36,025 nt of DNA from JAUNBG01 sp964442735 (GTDB lineage: Bacteria > Planctomycetota > Planctomycetia > Pirellulales > Thermoguttaceae): assembly GCA_964442735.1 (NCBI GenBank), contig CAYUAP010000041.1:1-36025 (forward strand). The letters run 5' to 3'. Shown one piece after another: positions 1-8,559 of this stretch (position 1 is the first letter of the stretch; each line of letters begins with the position of its first letter). A program made the translations under genes and the position numbers. The notes under the pieces were generated by a model. It saw only the letters and a program-made list of their open reading frames with translations, searched no databases and was not told where the DNA came from.

Positions 1-228
1 ACGTCAGTTTTGAGTATGCGGACGAGACGTCAGTTTTGAGTATGCGGACGAGACGCCTGTTTTGAGCATGCGGACGAGACACCAGTTTTGAGTATGCGGT
101 CGAGACGCCTGTTTTGAGTATGCGGACGAGACGCCTGCTTTCCCAGGAAATACTGAATTGATAACGTTGTACAGTATATAACGTTGTACAGTATATAACG
201 TTGTACAGTATATAACGTCGTACAGTAT
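1..228 (+). repeat. Family P palindromic repeat, copy A, expanded by tandem duplication
   Basis: Bases 1-130 are five units of exactly 26 bp (core TTTTGAGTATGCGGACGAG). They are followed by a partial sixth unit that runs into TTTCCCAGGAAATACTGAATTG and then about four units of 17 bp (ATAACGTTGTACAGTAT) at about 162-228. The same blocks occur once each in the intergenic copies near 9882, 13010 and 27731, so this is one dispersed element whose middle and right end have been amplified. It is cut by the window edge. It lies downstream of the phosphatase gene at 283-2094. Confidence 0.8.
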
Positions 229-282
229 ATATATTATATGCTATTGAAGGTCAGGGACGAGAAGACAGAAATATGAAAAATT

Positions 283-2094
283 CTAACATTCTGTCCCCTT
301 TTTTCGTTCCAGAAGTAACATTGTTATATCATCACTTTGAGGTGTTCCGTTGGCATGAGATGTAACCTCTTCACAGATGTTCTGAATAAGATCATTTGGA
401 GTTCCGTTCGAGGCATTCATTGTATTTTTTAGTCGTTCCTCGCCATACTGTTCATGGGCCGGGTTCATTGCTTCAGTGACCCCGTCCGTATAGAGGAGCA
501 AACGGTCGCCCGGGTTCAAGTGTATCGGGACCTCCTGGTATCGAGTCTTTTTTGAGCCCCCTAAAACGAGTGAATGTTTGATTCTCAAATACTCCCATGT
601 GCCGTTGTCATGTTTCCAGAGAGGAGGGTTGTGTCCGGCGTTGACACAGACGAGTTCGCCGGAGTTGACGTTCAGGACGGCGAGGAACGCGGTCAGAAAC
701 ATGTGCGCCTGATTGTTACGACACAACTCAAGATTGGCTTGAGTCAAAGCGTCTGCGGGAGAGTTGCCTGACAGGATCATCTCTTTCAAAAGTGCTTTTG
801 CATTCATCATATAAAGCGCGGCGGTAATGCCCTTGCCAGAGACATCCGCAATAATCATCGCCTGATGATTGTCGTCGATCATAAAGAAATCATAAAAGTC
901 GCCGCCGACCTCCTTGGCCGTATACATAGCGGCGGATAATCTCAACAGTTCGTTGTCGGGAAAATCGGTAGGCAGAACACTGGTCTGGATAGTTCTGCCC
1001 ATTTCCAGTTCCGCGTCAATGCGTTTCGCTTCGGATTCAATCGCGAGTTTCAAGGCGTTCACCGTGGCGTTAATACCGAGGGATAGCGAATTGAATTCCG
1101 GGGTGTTTTTCACTGCCACTTTTTCTTCCAGATTACCATCGGTAATTTTTTCCAGCGAGTCGTTGATGGAATAAATGCCCTTGATAACCACTTTTTGCAA
1201 GAGATTGGAGACCAGCAGAAAGATGACGCCGAACAGGACCAGATTTCCGATCACGAGGATCCGAAGGACCGAATCGCGGGAAAGGTACATTTCCTCCTCC
1301 GGTAGAGTCGCAGTGAGGATATATTTACCACAGGGGACGGAGAGACAAAGGTACGGCGTTCCATCAACCATGTCTTTGAATATTTTCTCCTGGCCGTTAA
1401 AACGATCATCGTTAAAATGATCATCATTAAAACGACTATCATTAAAACGATCATCATTGACGGAAATACGAAGTTTACCGTTGTGACCGATACGTGCGGA
1501 GGCAGCGATGTTCTCTATATTCGCAAGGTTCATGGCCTCCTGAATACGTTCGGGGCGATACCCGATCTGAATAATGCCGGGAAGATCAAAACGGGCGACT
1601 CCCGTATACTGGAAGAGGACTTTCTGGGCCCCATTCGGTCGTGGTTCCTGTACCAGAGCAAAGTCAGGATGGTTCAGAGCGGGCATAAATTCACTGGACT
1701 GCACGGAATTGGCCATGTTGTAGCCTTGGTATTTTTTCGGAATGGAGGCGATGAGAATTCCTTTTTCATCCGAAACATGAAGTTCGTCAACATCGAGTTC
1801 CCGGCGTATTTTTTCCAGTTTCATCTCGTCTTTCAGAATGTTTGGATTTTCCGAGACAATTCGAGCGAAAGCATGTGCTTTTGCCAAAGCGGCGGAATTG
1901 GACATGGCAATTACGGTTTTTAAATTGGATTCGGTCGTCATGACCCGGCAACGGATGTCGTCCAGATTCGCACGAAGAAGTTCAAGTGCCGAATTTTTCG
2001 CCAGATAACTGTGAATCCACCATGAAACAGTGAATGTCAGCAGAAACGCAATGGATACAAAAAGCAACAACCATTTTTGAAACAATTTTTTCAT
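283..2094 (-). CDS. Membrane-bound SpoIIE/RsbU-type PP2C serine phosphatase
   Basis: The protein has 603 residues. A membrane helix (about 5-30) is followed by a periplasmic Cache-like sensor region (about 31-270), a second helix (about 276-299), a HAMP linker (about 300-353) and a PPM/PP2C SpoIIE domain (about 385-597). Metal-binding motifs are intact: GGDFYDF at 397, DVSGKG at 417, LYTDGVTEA near 535 and DDIT near 588. In known systems such enzymes dephosphorylate a STAS antagonist and so reset a partner switch. The target here is probably the STAS protein encoded at 2565-2939. The ATG overlaps the stop of the upstream kinase gene by 4 bp, which implies translational coupling. A 15-bp tandem repeat encodes FNDDR-like units in the sensor region (residues about 212-234). 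Family assignment is firm; the signal sensed is unknown. Confidence 0.93.
   Translation of the reverse strand: MKKLFQKWLLLFVSIAFLLTFTVSWWIHSYLAKNSALELLRANLDDIRCRVMTTESNLKTVIAMSNSAALAKAHAFARIVSENPNILKDEMKLEKIRRELDVDELHVSDEKGILIASIPKKYQGYNMANSVQSSEFMPALNHPDFALVQEPRPNGAQKVLFQYTGVARFDLPGIIQIGYRPERIQEAMNLANIENIAASARIGHNGKLRISVNDDRFNDSRFNDDHFNDDRFNGQEKIFKDMVDGTPYLCLSVPCGKYILTATLPEEEMYLSRDSVLRILVIGNLVLFGVIFLLVSNLLQKVVIKGIYSINDSLEKITDGNLEEKVAVKNTPEFNSLSLGINATVNALKLAIESEAKRIDAELEMGRTIQTSVLPTDFPDNELLRLSAAMYTAKEVGGDFYDFFMIDDNHQAMIIADVSGKGITAALYMMNAKALLKEMILSGNSPADALTQANLELCRNNQAHMFLTAFLAVLNVNSGELVCVNAGHNPPLWKHDNGTWEYLRIKHSLVLGGSKKTRYQEVPIHLNPGDRLLLYTDGVTEAMNPAHEQYGEERLKNTMNASNGTPNDLIQNICEEVTSHANGTPQSDDITMLLLERKKGTEC
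1393..1461 (-). repeat. 15-bp in-frame tandem repeat in the phosphatase sensor domain
   Basis: About four and a half copies of a 15-bp unit encode FNDDR, FNDSR, FNDDH, FNDDR and FNG. The unit is a multiple of 3, so copy-number change would keep the frame. It lies in the periplasmic sensor segment, probably in a loop. Confidence 0.8.
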
Positions 2095-2552
2095 TGAACA
2101 TCCCCATTATTCAACCGTTTCTTCAGAATCAGATAATTTTGATCGTTTTCGCGCAGATATTCCACAGAGTCCATGATTTTTTTCACCATGAAAATACCCA
2201 GACCACCTGTCTGACGTTCCGACAGAGGTTTGGAAATATCCGGCGAAGTGGCCTCCAATGGATTATAGGCAATGCCTTGATCGATAAATGTCATGTTCAG
2301 AGTTTGCAGGGCAAAGTCAAACTCCACCTTGACCTCAACAGTACCGTCTTGCCGGAGGGAACCATACGTTACGATATTGGTGAAAATTTCATCGGCGACG
2401 ATCAACAGTTGTTTCTTTGTTTTTTCCGGGAGACCAAGTTCCTCGCTAATATTGGACAACCAAGTTTTTAACGTAGTGAAGGCTTCCCGTTCGTTGGGAA
2501 GTTGAAGTGTATCCAGACCGTAATATTGAAATTTTCTGATGGTCGCAGGCAT
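2091..2552 (-). CDS. RsbW/SpoIIAB-like anti-sigma serine kinase (HATPase_c_2)
   Basis: The protein has 153 residues and is a single GHKL ATPase domain. An N-box reads DEIFTNIV (54-61), a G1 box reads DQGIAYNP (91-98) and a G2 loop reads GGLGIFMVKK (116-125). This is the diagnostic layout of small anti-sigma kinases, which phosphorylate a STAS antagonist and bind a sigma factor or another output protein. Its likely STAS partner is encoded 12 bp upstream, and the gene overlaps the PP2C gene by 4 bp (ATGA). An AAGGA-type ribosome-binding site precedes the ATG. No sigma factor gene is visible in the window, so the output partner is unknown and may not be a sigma factor. Confidence 0.92.
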   Translation of the reverse strand: MPATIRKFQYYGLDTLQLPNEREAFTTLKTWLSNISEELGLPEKTKKQLLIVADEIFTNIVTYGSLRQDGTVEVKVEFDFALQTLNMTFIDQGIAYNPLEATSPDISKPLSERQTGGLGIFMVKKIMDSVEYLRENDQNYLILKKRLNNGDVQ

Positions 2553-2564
2553 GGGAACGGTTCC

Positions 2565-2939
2565 TTATTCGAAATTCAAGAGTTCATCAAAACCGGTCAT
2601 TTCAAAGATTTCCTTAACATCGTCGTTGGCGTTTTTAATTGTCAGGGAACCAATGTCCTCCAGGTGTTGATCGGTCGTCATAATCACGCGGAGGCCCGCA
2701 CTGGAAATATAATCGACGGCGGTAAAATCCAATATGAGTTCCGTAACACCATCCCAGTTTGCCTTCAGTTCTTTTTCGAGTTCCGGCGCGGTTATGGTGT
2801 CGATACTTCCTTCAATGGAAACATTAAGTTTTTTCGCATCTCTGGTCATTGTAGTTTTCATTTTATTATCCTTTGTTTTATTATCTTTTGTTTTATTATC
2901 TTTTGTTTCATTATCTTTTGTTTTATTATCTTTTATCAT
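2565..2939 (-). CDS. STAS-domain anti-sigma factor antagonist with repetitive N-terminal tail
   Basis: The protein has 124 residues. The STAS fold spans about 36-124 and carries the phospho-acceptor region DYISSAGLR; Ser80 aligns with the phosphorylated serine of SpoIIAA. Residues 1-26 are a highly charged tail of KDNKT-like pentapeptides, encoded by a 15-bp tandem repeat. The first ATG overlaps the upstream ATPase stop as ATGA, which argues that the repetitive tail is translated; the alternative start is the ATG at residue 27. The protein should be the switch between the kinase at 2091-2552 and the phosphatase at 283-2094. A unique feature of this operon is that the kinase-like domain fused to the ABC ATPase could be a second partner. 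Confidence 0.9.
   Translation of the reverse strand: MIKDNKTKDNETKDNKTKDNKTKDNKMKTTMTRDAKKLNVSIEGSIDTITAPELEKELKANWDGVTELILDFTAVDYISSAGLRVIMTTDQHLEDIGSLTIKNANDDVKEIFEMTGFDELLNFE
2862..2935 (-). repeat. 15-bp in-frame tandem repeat at the start of the STAS gene
   Basis: Five copies of a 15-bp unit (plus-strand form TTATTATCTTTTGTT, with small variants) encode KDNKT, KDNET, KDNKT, KDNKT and KDNKM directly after the first two codons. Confidence 0.85.
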
Positions 2940-4060
2940 TTGGTGTTAGCAGGGAGAGGGGATTGATTCCGTTCTCCCGGCAAAGTCAGATTCAGGGAGG
3001 AACGGGATACTTCATTTATTTCGAAAACGGAGGAGGAACAACCCTTGGCAAGAATCATTCTTGCCATACGTCCTTGTTCGTCATCGGCATTGAGTGGATT
3101 TTTTCCATCGCCCTCCCAAACGGCAAGAATTTCCGTAGACTTGGTTTCCTCTGAAATACCGATTTCCAGCAATAGTGATTCCACGCGGGGAAAAAGAATA
3201 TTTTCAAGCAGTTCCTCCAGCATAAGTTGTAGAGTTTTGCGTCCTTTTGCGTTCAGTAATTGTTTTTCGGCGAAGGCATCGACCTGGGCCCGAAAATGAT
3301 ACAAGTCGAATTCCGCGCGATTCAACTCGAAATTCAACATACCAATGCGACGGAGAAAAGCACGTGTTTTCGTTCGTTTAGGGGAGTCGAACAGATCCTT
3401 TGCCGGGCCTTCCTCATAAATAACGCCATTGTCCATGTAAAAGACACGGGACGAAACCTCGCGAGCGAATCGCATTTCATGGGTAACGATCAGCATGGTA
3501 ATACCCGTTTTTGCCAGATTGCGAATGACCGATAGAACTTCATTGACCATAGTCGGATCAAGAGCCGAAGTCGGTTCGTCGAACAGAATGATTTCCGGAT
3601 TCATCGCTAATGTTCTCGCAATGGCAACTCGCTGCTGCTGGCCACCGGAAAGTTCACTCGGGAGCGCATCGGCTTTGCCGGACAGTCCGACCAGATCCAA
3701 CAGTTCCATTGCCTGTTTTCGTGCCTCCGAGTTGCATTTTTTCAAAAGGCGGCGCGGACCGAGCATAATATTTTCCGCAACAGTCAGATGTGGAAACAGA
3801 TTAAACTGTTGAAAGACCATTCCCATTTTCATGCGAAGTTTCGGAACATTAACGTTTTTTGCGAGAACATTCACATCGTCCACGTAGATCTCTCCGCTGT
3901 CCGGATGCTCCAGTAAATTGAGACAGCGCAGAAAGGTACTTTTCCCCGTTCCGGACGGACCGATGATGGAGATGATTTCGCCTTTCTTAATTGTTGCGCA
4001 GACATCTGTCAGAACCGGTGTCCCGTTAAATGATTTTGCAAGATGCTTGACTTCGATCAT
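2936..4060 (-). CDS. Polar amino-acid-type ABC transporter ATPase fused to an RsbW-like kinase domain
   Basis: The protein has 374 residues. Residues 1-240 are a GlnQ/HisP-type ATPase: Walker A GPSGTGKST (34-42), Q-loop VFQQFNLFPHLT (82-93), signature LSGGQQQR (137-144), Walker B IILFDEP (157-163), and H-loop His195. Normal family members end near residue 240-250. The extra 130 residues hold an EELLENI N-box (282-288), a VWEGDGKNPL segment (314-323) placed like the DxGxxxxP G1 box, and a helix-strand end of the type ARMILAKG..SSVFEIN (333-349). I read this as a divergent GHKL/anti-sigma kinase domain; the G2 lid glycines are weak. The gene overlaps both neighbours by 4 bp and has its own AAGGAG site. 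The ATPase call is firm; the fused domain is inference. Confidence 0.9.
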   Translation of the reverse strand: MIEVKHLAKSFNGTPVLTDVCATIKKGEIISIIGPSGTGKSTFLRCLNLLEHPDSGEIYVDDVNVLAKNVNVPKLRMKMGMVFQQFNLFPHLTVAENIMLGPRRLLKKCNSEARKQAMELLDLVGLSGKADALPSELSGGQQQRVAIARTLAMNPEIILFDEPTSALDPTMVNEVLSVIRNLAKTGITMLIVTHEMRFAREVSSRVFYMDNGVIYEEGPAKDLFDSPKRTKTRAFLRRIGMLNFELNRAEFDLYHFRAQVDAFAEKQLLNAKGRKTLQLMLEELLENILFPRVESLLLEIGISEETKSTEILAVWEGDGKNPLNADDEQGRMARMILAKGCSSSVFEINEVSRSSLNLTLPGERNQSPLPANTK

Positions 4061-7000
4061 TTTGTGTCTCCTTCTTTTCTGTGTTTTCTTCGTCTGTTCG
4101 GATTGAGCTTGTATTCAAGTAAAGAAAGTCCCATCGCCAACAGCCAGGCAGCGACGAAATAGATGACAGCCGTTGCGATTAGTGGGAAAAACGCCTCGTA
4201 GGTACGGCTGCGGATGATATCGCTCATTTTGGTCAGATCCTGAATGGCGATATAGCCGACAATGGAAGTCGTTTTCAGTACGTTGATGAATTCGCCCCGA
4301 TAGACCGGCAAAATACTTCGTACCGCTTGTGGCAGAATCACGTTTCGGAACACGGCGAATCGGGAGAAGCCAAGCGCCAACGCCGCCTCGGACTGCCCCT
4401 TCGGAATTCCCTCAATACCGGTTCGGAGCATTTCCGCAACATAGGCAGAGAAGTTCAGTCCGAATCCAATTACCGCCACCAAAACCGCATCTATGTCGAT
4501 TTTGGCGAAAACCACATAATAAAGGATCATCAGAATTACCAGAATAGGAGTTCCCTGCATGAGGGAAATATAACATTTACTGAACATTCGCCAAAGCCAG
4601 AATCGAGAGCGGCGCATCATACAGACGGGAAACGCCAGTATCGTACCGAGCAGTGCCGCCAGTACTGTGATTAGTAGCGTGATCTTCAGTCCCTGTAAAA
4701 TCAGTTTCCAGCGGCTTTCCCGTAAAAATGTACGGTCGAAACTCGCGGCCAGCTCTTTACCGGTATTAGACAGCCAGTCACGGAAGCCGGGTGTACTGTT
4801 CCCGGTTTCCTTGCGTACAATCGCCACGATTCCGCCCAAATAATTGGGTTCGGTGAAAAGTACCTGTTGTTTACGTTCTTCGGTGATTGTTATGCAGCCG
4901 CCCCCCATATCGGCCTTGCCGGACACAATCGCTTCGATGAATCCGCCGAATTCCATCGGAAGGATTTGAATGGAGTATCCGAGTTTCTCCGCCACAAGCA
5001 TTGCAACCTCAATATCGAAGCCGACGATTTGTCCGTCCCGGACGAAGGAGAACGGTTCAAACTGGGGAACCGTGGCGAATTTCAGAGTTCCCTTCTCGCC
5101 GGAATGAGGATTCGGCATGATCTGCTCCGCCTCGTCGGCAACGAACCATTTCCGCTCCAGTTTTTGCAGTGTTCCATCGGCTTTCATTTGTTTGATTTCA
5201 TCGGAAAACGCATCACGGAGCGACTGTGACTGACGTGAAAAAAAGAATCCGTAATCATTGTCGGTCACTTTTTCTTTCAGACTGTTCAGACCCGTGCGAC
5301 TTCGCAATAATATGCGTGCCTGCGGTTCCTCCATCAGAAAGGCGTCAATTTTTCCGGACTCCAGCGCGGCGACCAGATCGTTGAACATGTTGAAATACAC
5401 CGGAAGTGATTGTGGCATATATTTTTTGGTCAGCATGTCGTTTGTCGTTCCGGTCATAATGCCGACCTTGTGTCCTGCCAACTGTGACAGACTGGAAATT
5501 TCTGTTGCCGGAGCATCTTTCTTTTCCCGTCGCGCCAGAATGGACAGCCCGCCTGTATAATAACATTCAGCAAAATCGACTTTGCTTTTACGTTCCTCGG
5601 TAATGGACAGGGCATCGCCAACGATGTCAACTCGACCAGCACTCAATGCCTCAATCAAAGCCCCGAAAGTGACGGGAACGAATTCAAATTCCATGTTAAG
5701 CTCATATGCAATTCGGCGGCCAAGTTCCACGTCCAATCCAGTCGCCTTTCCATCGCTTCCAATGTAGCACATTGGTTCCAGTACCGGATCGGAAGCAAAG
5801 CGCAATTTTCCGTTTTTCCCGGTATAATCTTTTTTGTGATTCCAATTTTCCAGAGTTTTTGCCGCCGAACTTCCCTTGCACCACTTGTCAATGAGTTTTT
5901 GCAGTTCTCCTGATTGTTTCAGTTTTTGGATCACCACGGTTGCCTGTGCCGTCAGAGGCGATCCTTTTGCAAAGGCATAGCCGTAGAAATCCTCGGCATA
6001 AACTCCGACGAAGCGCAATTCATCGGAAAATTTGGCCGCGTAGAGTTGCGCCACCGGTTCATCCAGCAGAACCGCATCGACTTTTTCGGTTCGGAGCGCT
6101 TGCACGGATGAATTGTTGTCGTTAAAAAAGATATAACTGATTCCGGCTTGTAAAGGTTCAGTCAACCTCTGAAACTCGGCCCCGGTGAGCGAGGCTGCTT
6201 TTTTCCCCTGGAGATCGGCAAGTGAATTGACGATGGTACTACTGGTTTCCGGCGTTTTCTTTATGGTTCGGGTCAAAATTGCCAGACCACCCTCGTAATA
6301 TGGTATGGAGAAATCGACCTTTTCCTCGCGTTCCGGCGTAATATACATTCCGCCACTTGCGACATCGACCTTGCCGGACATGACCGATTCGAGCAGAGCG
6401 CCGAAGTTCATCGGGACAAAATCGAGCTTCATATTCAGATCATAAGCGATACGGCTCACAAGCTCCACATCCAGGCCGGCGTAATGACCGTCGGGACCGA
6501 GATGGCACATTGGCTCCTTGGTTGGGTCCGAGGCGTAGCGTAGCGTTCCGGCACTTCCGTCAAAATCGGTACGGTGTGTCCACTTCTCAAGTTTTTTCCC
6601 GTCCGGATTGCTTTCACACCATTTTGAGGTGATCTTCTTCAATTCTCCGCTGTTTTTCAGATGGAGGAGGCATTCATTGACTTTTGCGGTGAGCGGCGAT
6701 CCCTTTTTAAAGGCGAAACCGTAGCGTGCCTTTTCGTAGATATCCGCAAGTCGCAGTTTATCCGGATAGCGTTCCGCCCAGATTCTCAAAACCGGACCGT
6801 CGGCGAGAGCCGCATCCACTTTTCCCGCCAGAAGAGCCTGAACCGCCGTCGGATGGTCTGTGTAGGAAAAATATTCGACACCGGAGACATGCCGTTCCGT
6901 CAACTCCTGTGTGACACTTCCTGTTTTAACGGACGCACGTTTTCCTTTGAGATCGGCGACCGAACGAATTTCGCCATTCGAGACTGGTCCCTCGTCTTTC

Positions 7001-8559
7001 CGTACAAGAAGGACCACCTCCGAATCGAGATACGGATCGGACATGGCCAGCGATTCACGGCGTTCCGGAGTCGCGTTCAACGTGGCGATGACAAGATCGA
7101 TTTTTCCACTGGTTCCGGACGCGATCAGAGCATCATAAGACATTTGTTCGAACCGGACATTCCGGTTGAGGAAGAGTCCCAGACGCATGGCAAACTCAAT
7201 GTCAAATCCGGTCGGTTTCCCCTTTTTTCCGATAAAACACGCGGGTTCCGTTTCCGCGGCGATACCGATAGTCAGTGTCTTTACGGGGGAGGAGGGAAGT
7301 GGAATCTCCGGCAAGTCGGGTTCATGCTCCGTGTCGAACCAGCGTTTGTGCATTTCCTGATAGGTTCCGTCCGAACGATACTGGCGAATGAACCGGTTCA
7401 CGTTCGCAAGCAGTTCCGTATTTTTCTTCGCAGTGGCAACGACAATTTGTTCGGGGGCGAGCGTTCCCGGAAAAACAGTAAAGTCCGGATTGCGTTTCTC
7501 GACATAATTCAGATAAAAACTATCGAACGCGAACGCGTCGATCCGACCTGATTTCAGAGCCTCCAGGGGAGTTGTATTGAAATATTGAATTTTTGCATTC
7601 GGCAATTTTTGTTCCACAACGGTCATTGCGGTTGTTCCCTGCCATACCCCGATCACCCGTCCGGAGTTGTTGAAACTCTGCCAACTGTCCGTCGATTCCC
7701 CGTAATCCGCCTGGCGAATCATGACGGCGACAGGGGAGTCAATATAGGGATCGGAGAAGAGCAACGTTTCCTTCCGTTCCGGCGTGGCGTCCATCTGGGC
7801 GACGGCGAGATCGATTTTCCCACTTGCACAGGCCGGAAATAATGCCTGATACTCCATGATCTTCACTTCGTATTTCAGGTTCAGAAACAGAGCCAGACGC
7901 TTGACGAATTCCATGTCAAAACCGAGTATGGCTCCGTTTGGTCCGATAAATCCCATCGGTTCGTTTGTGCAATCGGAACCGATAACGATGGTTCCGTCCG
8001 GATGGGAGGGCATGGGGATTTCCGGCATGACCGAATCTTTTGATTTCACCCAGCGGTCGTACATCTCCCGGTACGTTCCGTCAGCGCGGTATTGCCGGAT
8101 AAAGGCATTGACTTTTTCCATCAGTTCCCGATTTTTGGACGGCGCGACAACGGAAATATGTCCGACCGCCAATTCCTCCGGCAAGAGCAGTAGGTCGGGC
8201 CGTTTCAAATTTGCGTATTCCAAGGAGGGACGGTCGTAGACCATTGCCGTAATCCGTCCGCCACTCAACGCCGTATAGATATCACCGGGGGTGGTGAACT
8301 CCACAAAACGGGCGTTGGGAAACGCTTTTTTCGCGGAGGAAAGCGCAATTGTTCCAGTTTCGCCGCCAATGATATATTCACTGGAATTCAAATCGGATGC
8401 TCCGGAGATTTTTTTCGGCGCACTCGTTTTTCCACATCCGGAAAAAGCGAATACGACGCTCAGGCCAAGCAGTATTACTACCTTCTTCCATACTGTATAT
8501 TTATCCGAATATTTATCCGACATAAGATATTTATCCGACATAAGATATTTATCTGACAT
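4057..8559 (-). CDS. ABC transporter polyprotein: multiple SBP_bac_3 modules fused to an amino-acid-type permease
   Basis: The protein has 1500 residues. A lipoprotein-like signal (hydrophobic 26-40, AFSGC at about 38-42) follows a repetitive N-terminus. The modules in order are: a lone second lobe (about 56-175); four complete family-3 solute-binding domains (about 188-408, 427-648, 671-894 and 917-1139); a lone first lobe (about 1156-1250); and a His/Gln-type BPD permease (about 1280-1487) with the EAA motif (EAALALGFSRFAVFRNVILPQA). Each full module repeats GFD(I/M)E or GLDVE, then TPER or TEER, and ends in a KW or RW helix. Typical family proteins have one or two SBPs. The cognate ATPase follows with a 4-bp overlap. 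Probable ligands are polar amino acids or similar small solutes. Modules 4 and 5 are the most alike. Confidence 0.93.
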   Translation of the reverse strand: MSDKYLMSDKYLMSDKYSDKYTVWKKVVILLGLSVVFAFSGCGKTSAPKKISGASDLNSSEYIIGGETGTIALSSAKKAFPNARFVEFTTPGDIYTALSGGRITAMVYDRPSLEYANLKRPDLLLLPEELAVGHISVVAPSKNRELMEKVNAFIRQYRADGTYREMYDRWVKSKDSVMPEIPMPSHPDGTIVIGSDCTNEPMGFIGPNGAILGFDMEFVKRLALFLNLKYEVKIMEYQALFPACASGKIDLAVAQMDATPERKETLLFSDPYIDSPVAVMIRQADYGESTDSWQSFNNSGRVIGVWQGTTAMTVVEQKLPNAKIQYFNTTPLEALKSGRIDAFAFDSFYLNYVEKRNPDFTVFPGTLAPEQIVVATAKKNTELLANVNRFIRQYRSDGTYQEMHKRWFDTEHEPDLPEIPLPSSPVKTLTIGIAAETEPACFIGKKGKPTGFDIEFAMRLGLFLNRNVRFEQMSYDALIASGTSGKIDLVIATLNATPERRESLAMSDPYLDSEVVLLVRKDEGPVSNGEIRSVADLKGKRASVKTGSVTQELTERHVSGVEYFSYTDHPTAVQALLAGKVDAALADGPVLRIWAERYPDKLRLADIYEKARYGFAFKKGSPLTAKVNECLLHLKNSGELKKITSKWCESNPDGKKLEKWTHRTDFDGSAGTLRYASDPTKEPMCHLGPDGHYAGLDVELVSRIAYDLNMKLDFVPMNFGALLESVMSGKVDVASGGMYITPEREEKVDFSIPYYEGGLAILTRTIKKTPETSSTIVNSLADLQGKKAASLTGAEFQRLTEPLQAGISYIFFNDNNSSVQALRTEKVDAVLLDEPVAQLYAAKFSDELRFVGVYAEDFYGYAFAKGSPLTAQATVVIQKLKQSGELQKLIDKWCKGSSAAKTLENWNHKKDYTGKNGKLRFASDPVLEPMCYIGSDGKATGLDVELGRRIAYELNMEFEFVPVTFGALIEALSAGRVDIVGDALSITEERKSKVDFAECYYTGGLSILARREKKDAPATEISSLSQLAGHKVGIMTGTTNDMLTKKYMPQSLPVYFNMFNDLVAALESGKIDAFLMEEPQARILLRSRTGLNSLKEKVTDNDYGFFFSRQSQSLRDAFSDEIKQMKADGTLQKLERKWFVADEAEQIMPNPHSGEKGTLKFATVPQFEPFSFVRDGQIVGFDIEVAMLVAEKLGYSIQILPMEFGGFIEAIVSGKADMGGGCITITEERKQQVLFTEPNYLGGIVAIVRKETGNSTPGFRDWLSNTGKELAASFDRTFLRESRWKLILQGLKITLLITVLAALLGTILAFPVCMMRRSRFWLWRMFSKCYISLMQGTPILVILMILYYVVFAKIDIDAVLVAVIGFGLNFSAYVAEMLRTGIEGIPKGQSEAALALGFSRFAVFRNVILPQAVRSILPVYRGEFINVLKTTSIVGYIAIQDLTKMSDIIRSRTYEAFFPLIATAVIYFVAAWLLAMGLSLLEYKLNPNRRRKHRKEGDTK
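8503..8559 (-). repeat. 18-bp in-frame tandem repeat at the start of the SBP-permease gene
   Basis: The 18-bp unit encoding MSDKYL occurs at least two and a half times, then a shortened SDKY. Each full unit carries its own ATG, so translation could start at 8559, 8541 or 8523. The first ATG has GGGGA six bases upstream and overlaps the end of the preceding gene by 11 bp. Confidence 0.8.

Noticed and set aside
1..130. A CRISPR array at the window start
   Set aside because: The 26-bp units are directly adjacent without unique spacers, and the same block occurs singly in dispersed repeats.
1417..1923. A 168-codon plus-strand open frame
   Set aside because: It is antisense to the phosphatase sensor region and starts inside the 15-bp repeat.
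6661..7551. A 296-codon plus-strand open frame
   Set aside because: It lies entirely opposite the SBP-permease gene, whose domains and motifs are unmistakable; the plus frame shows no family and is a shadow.
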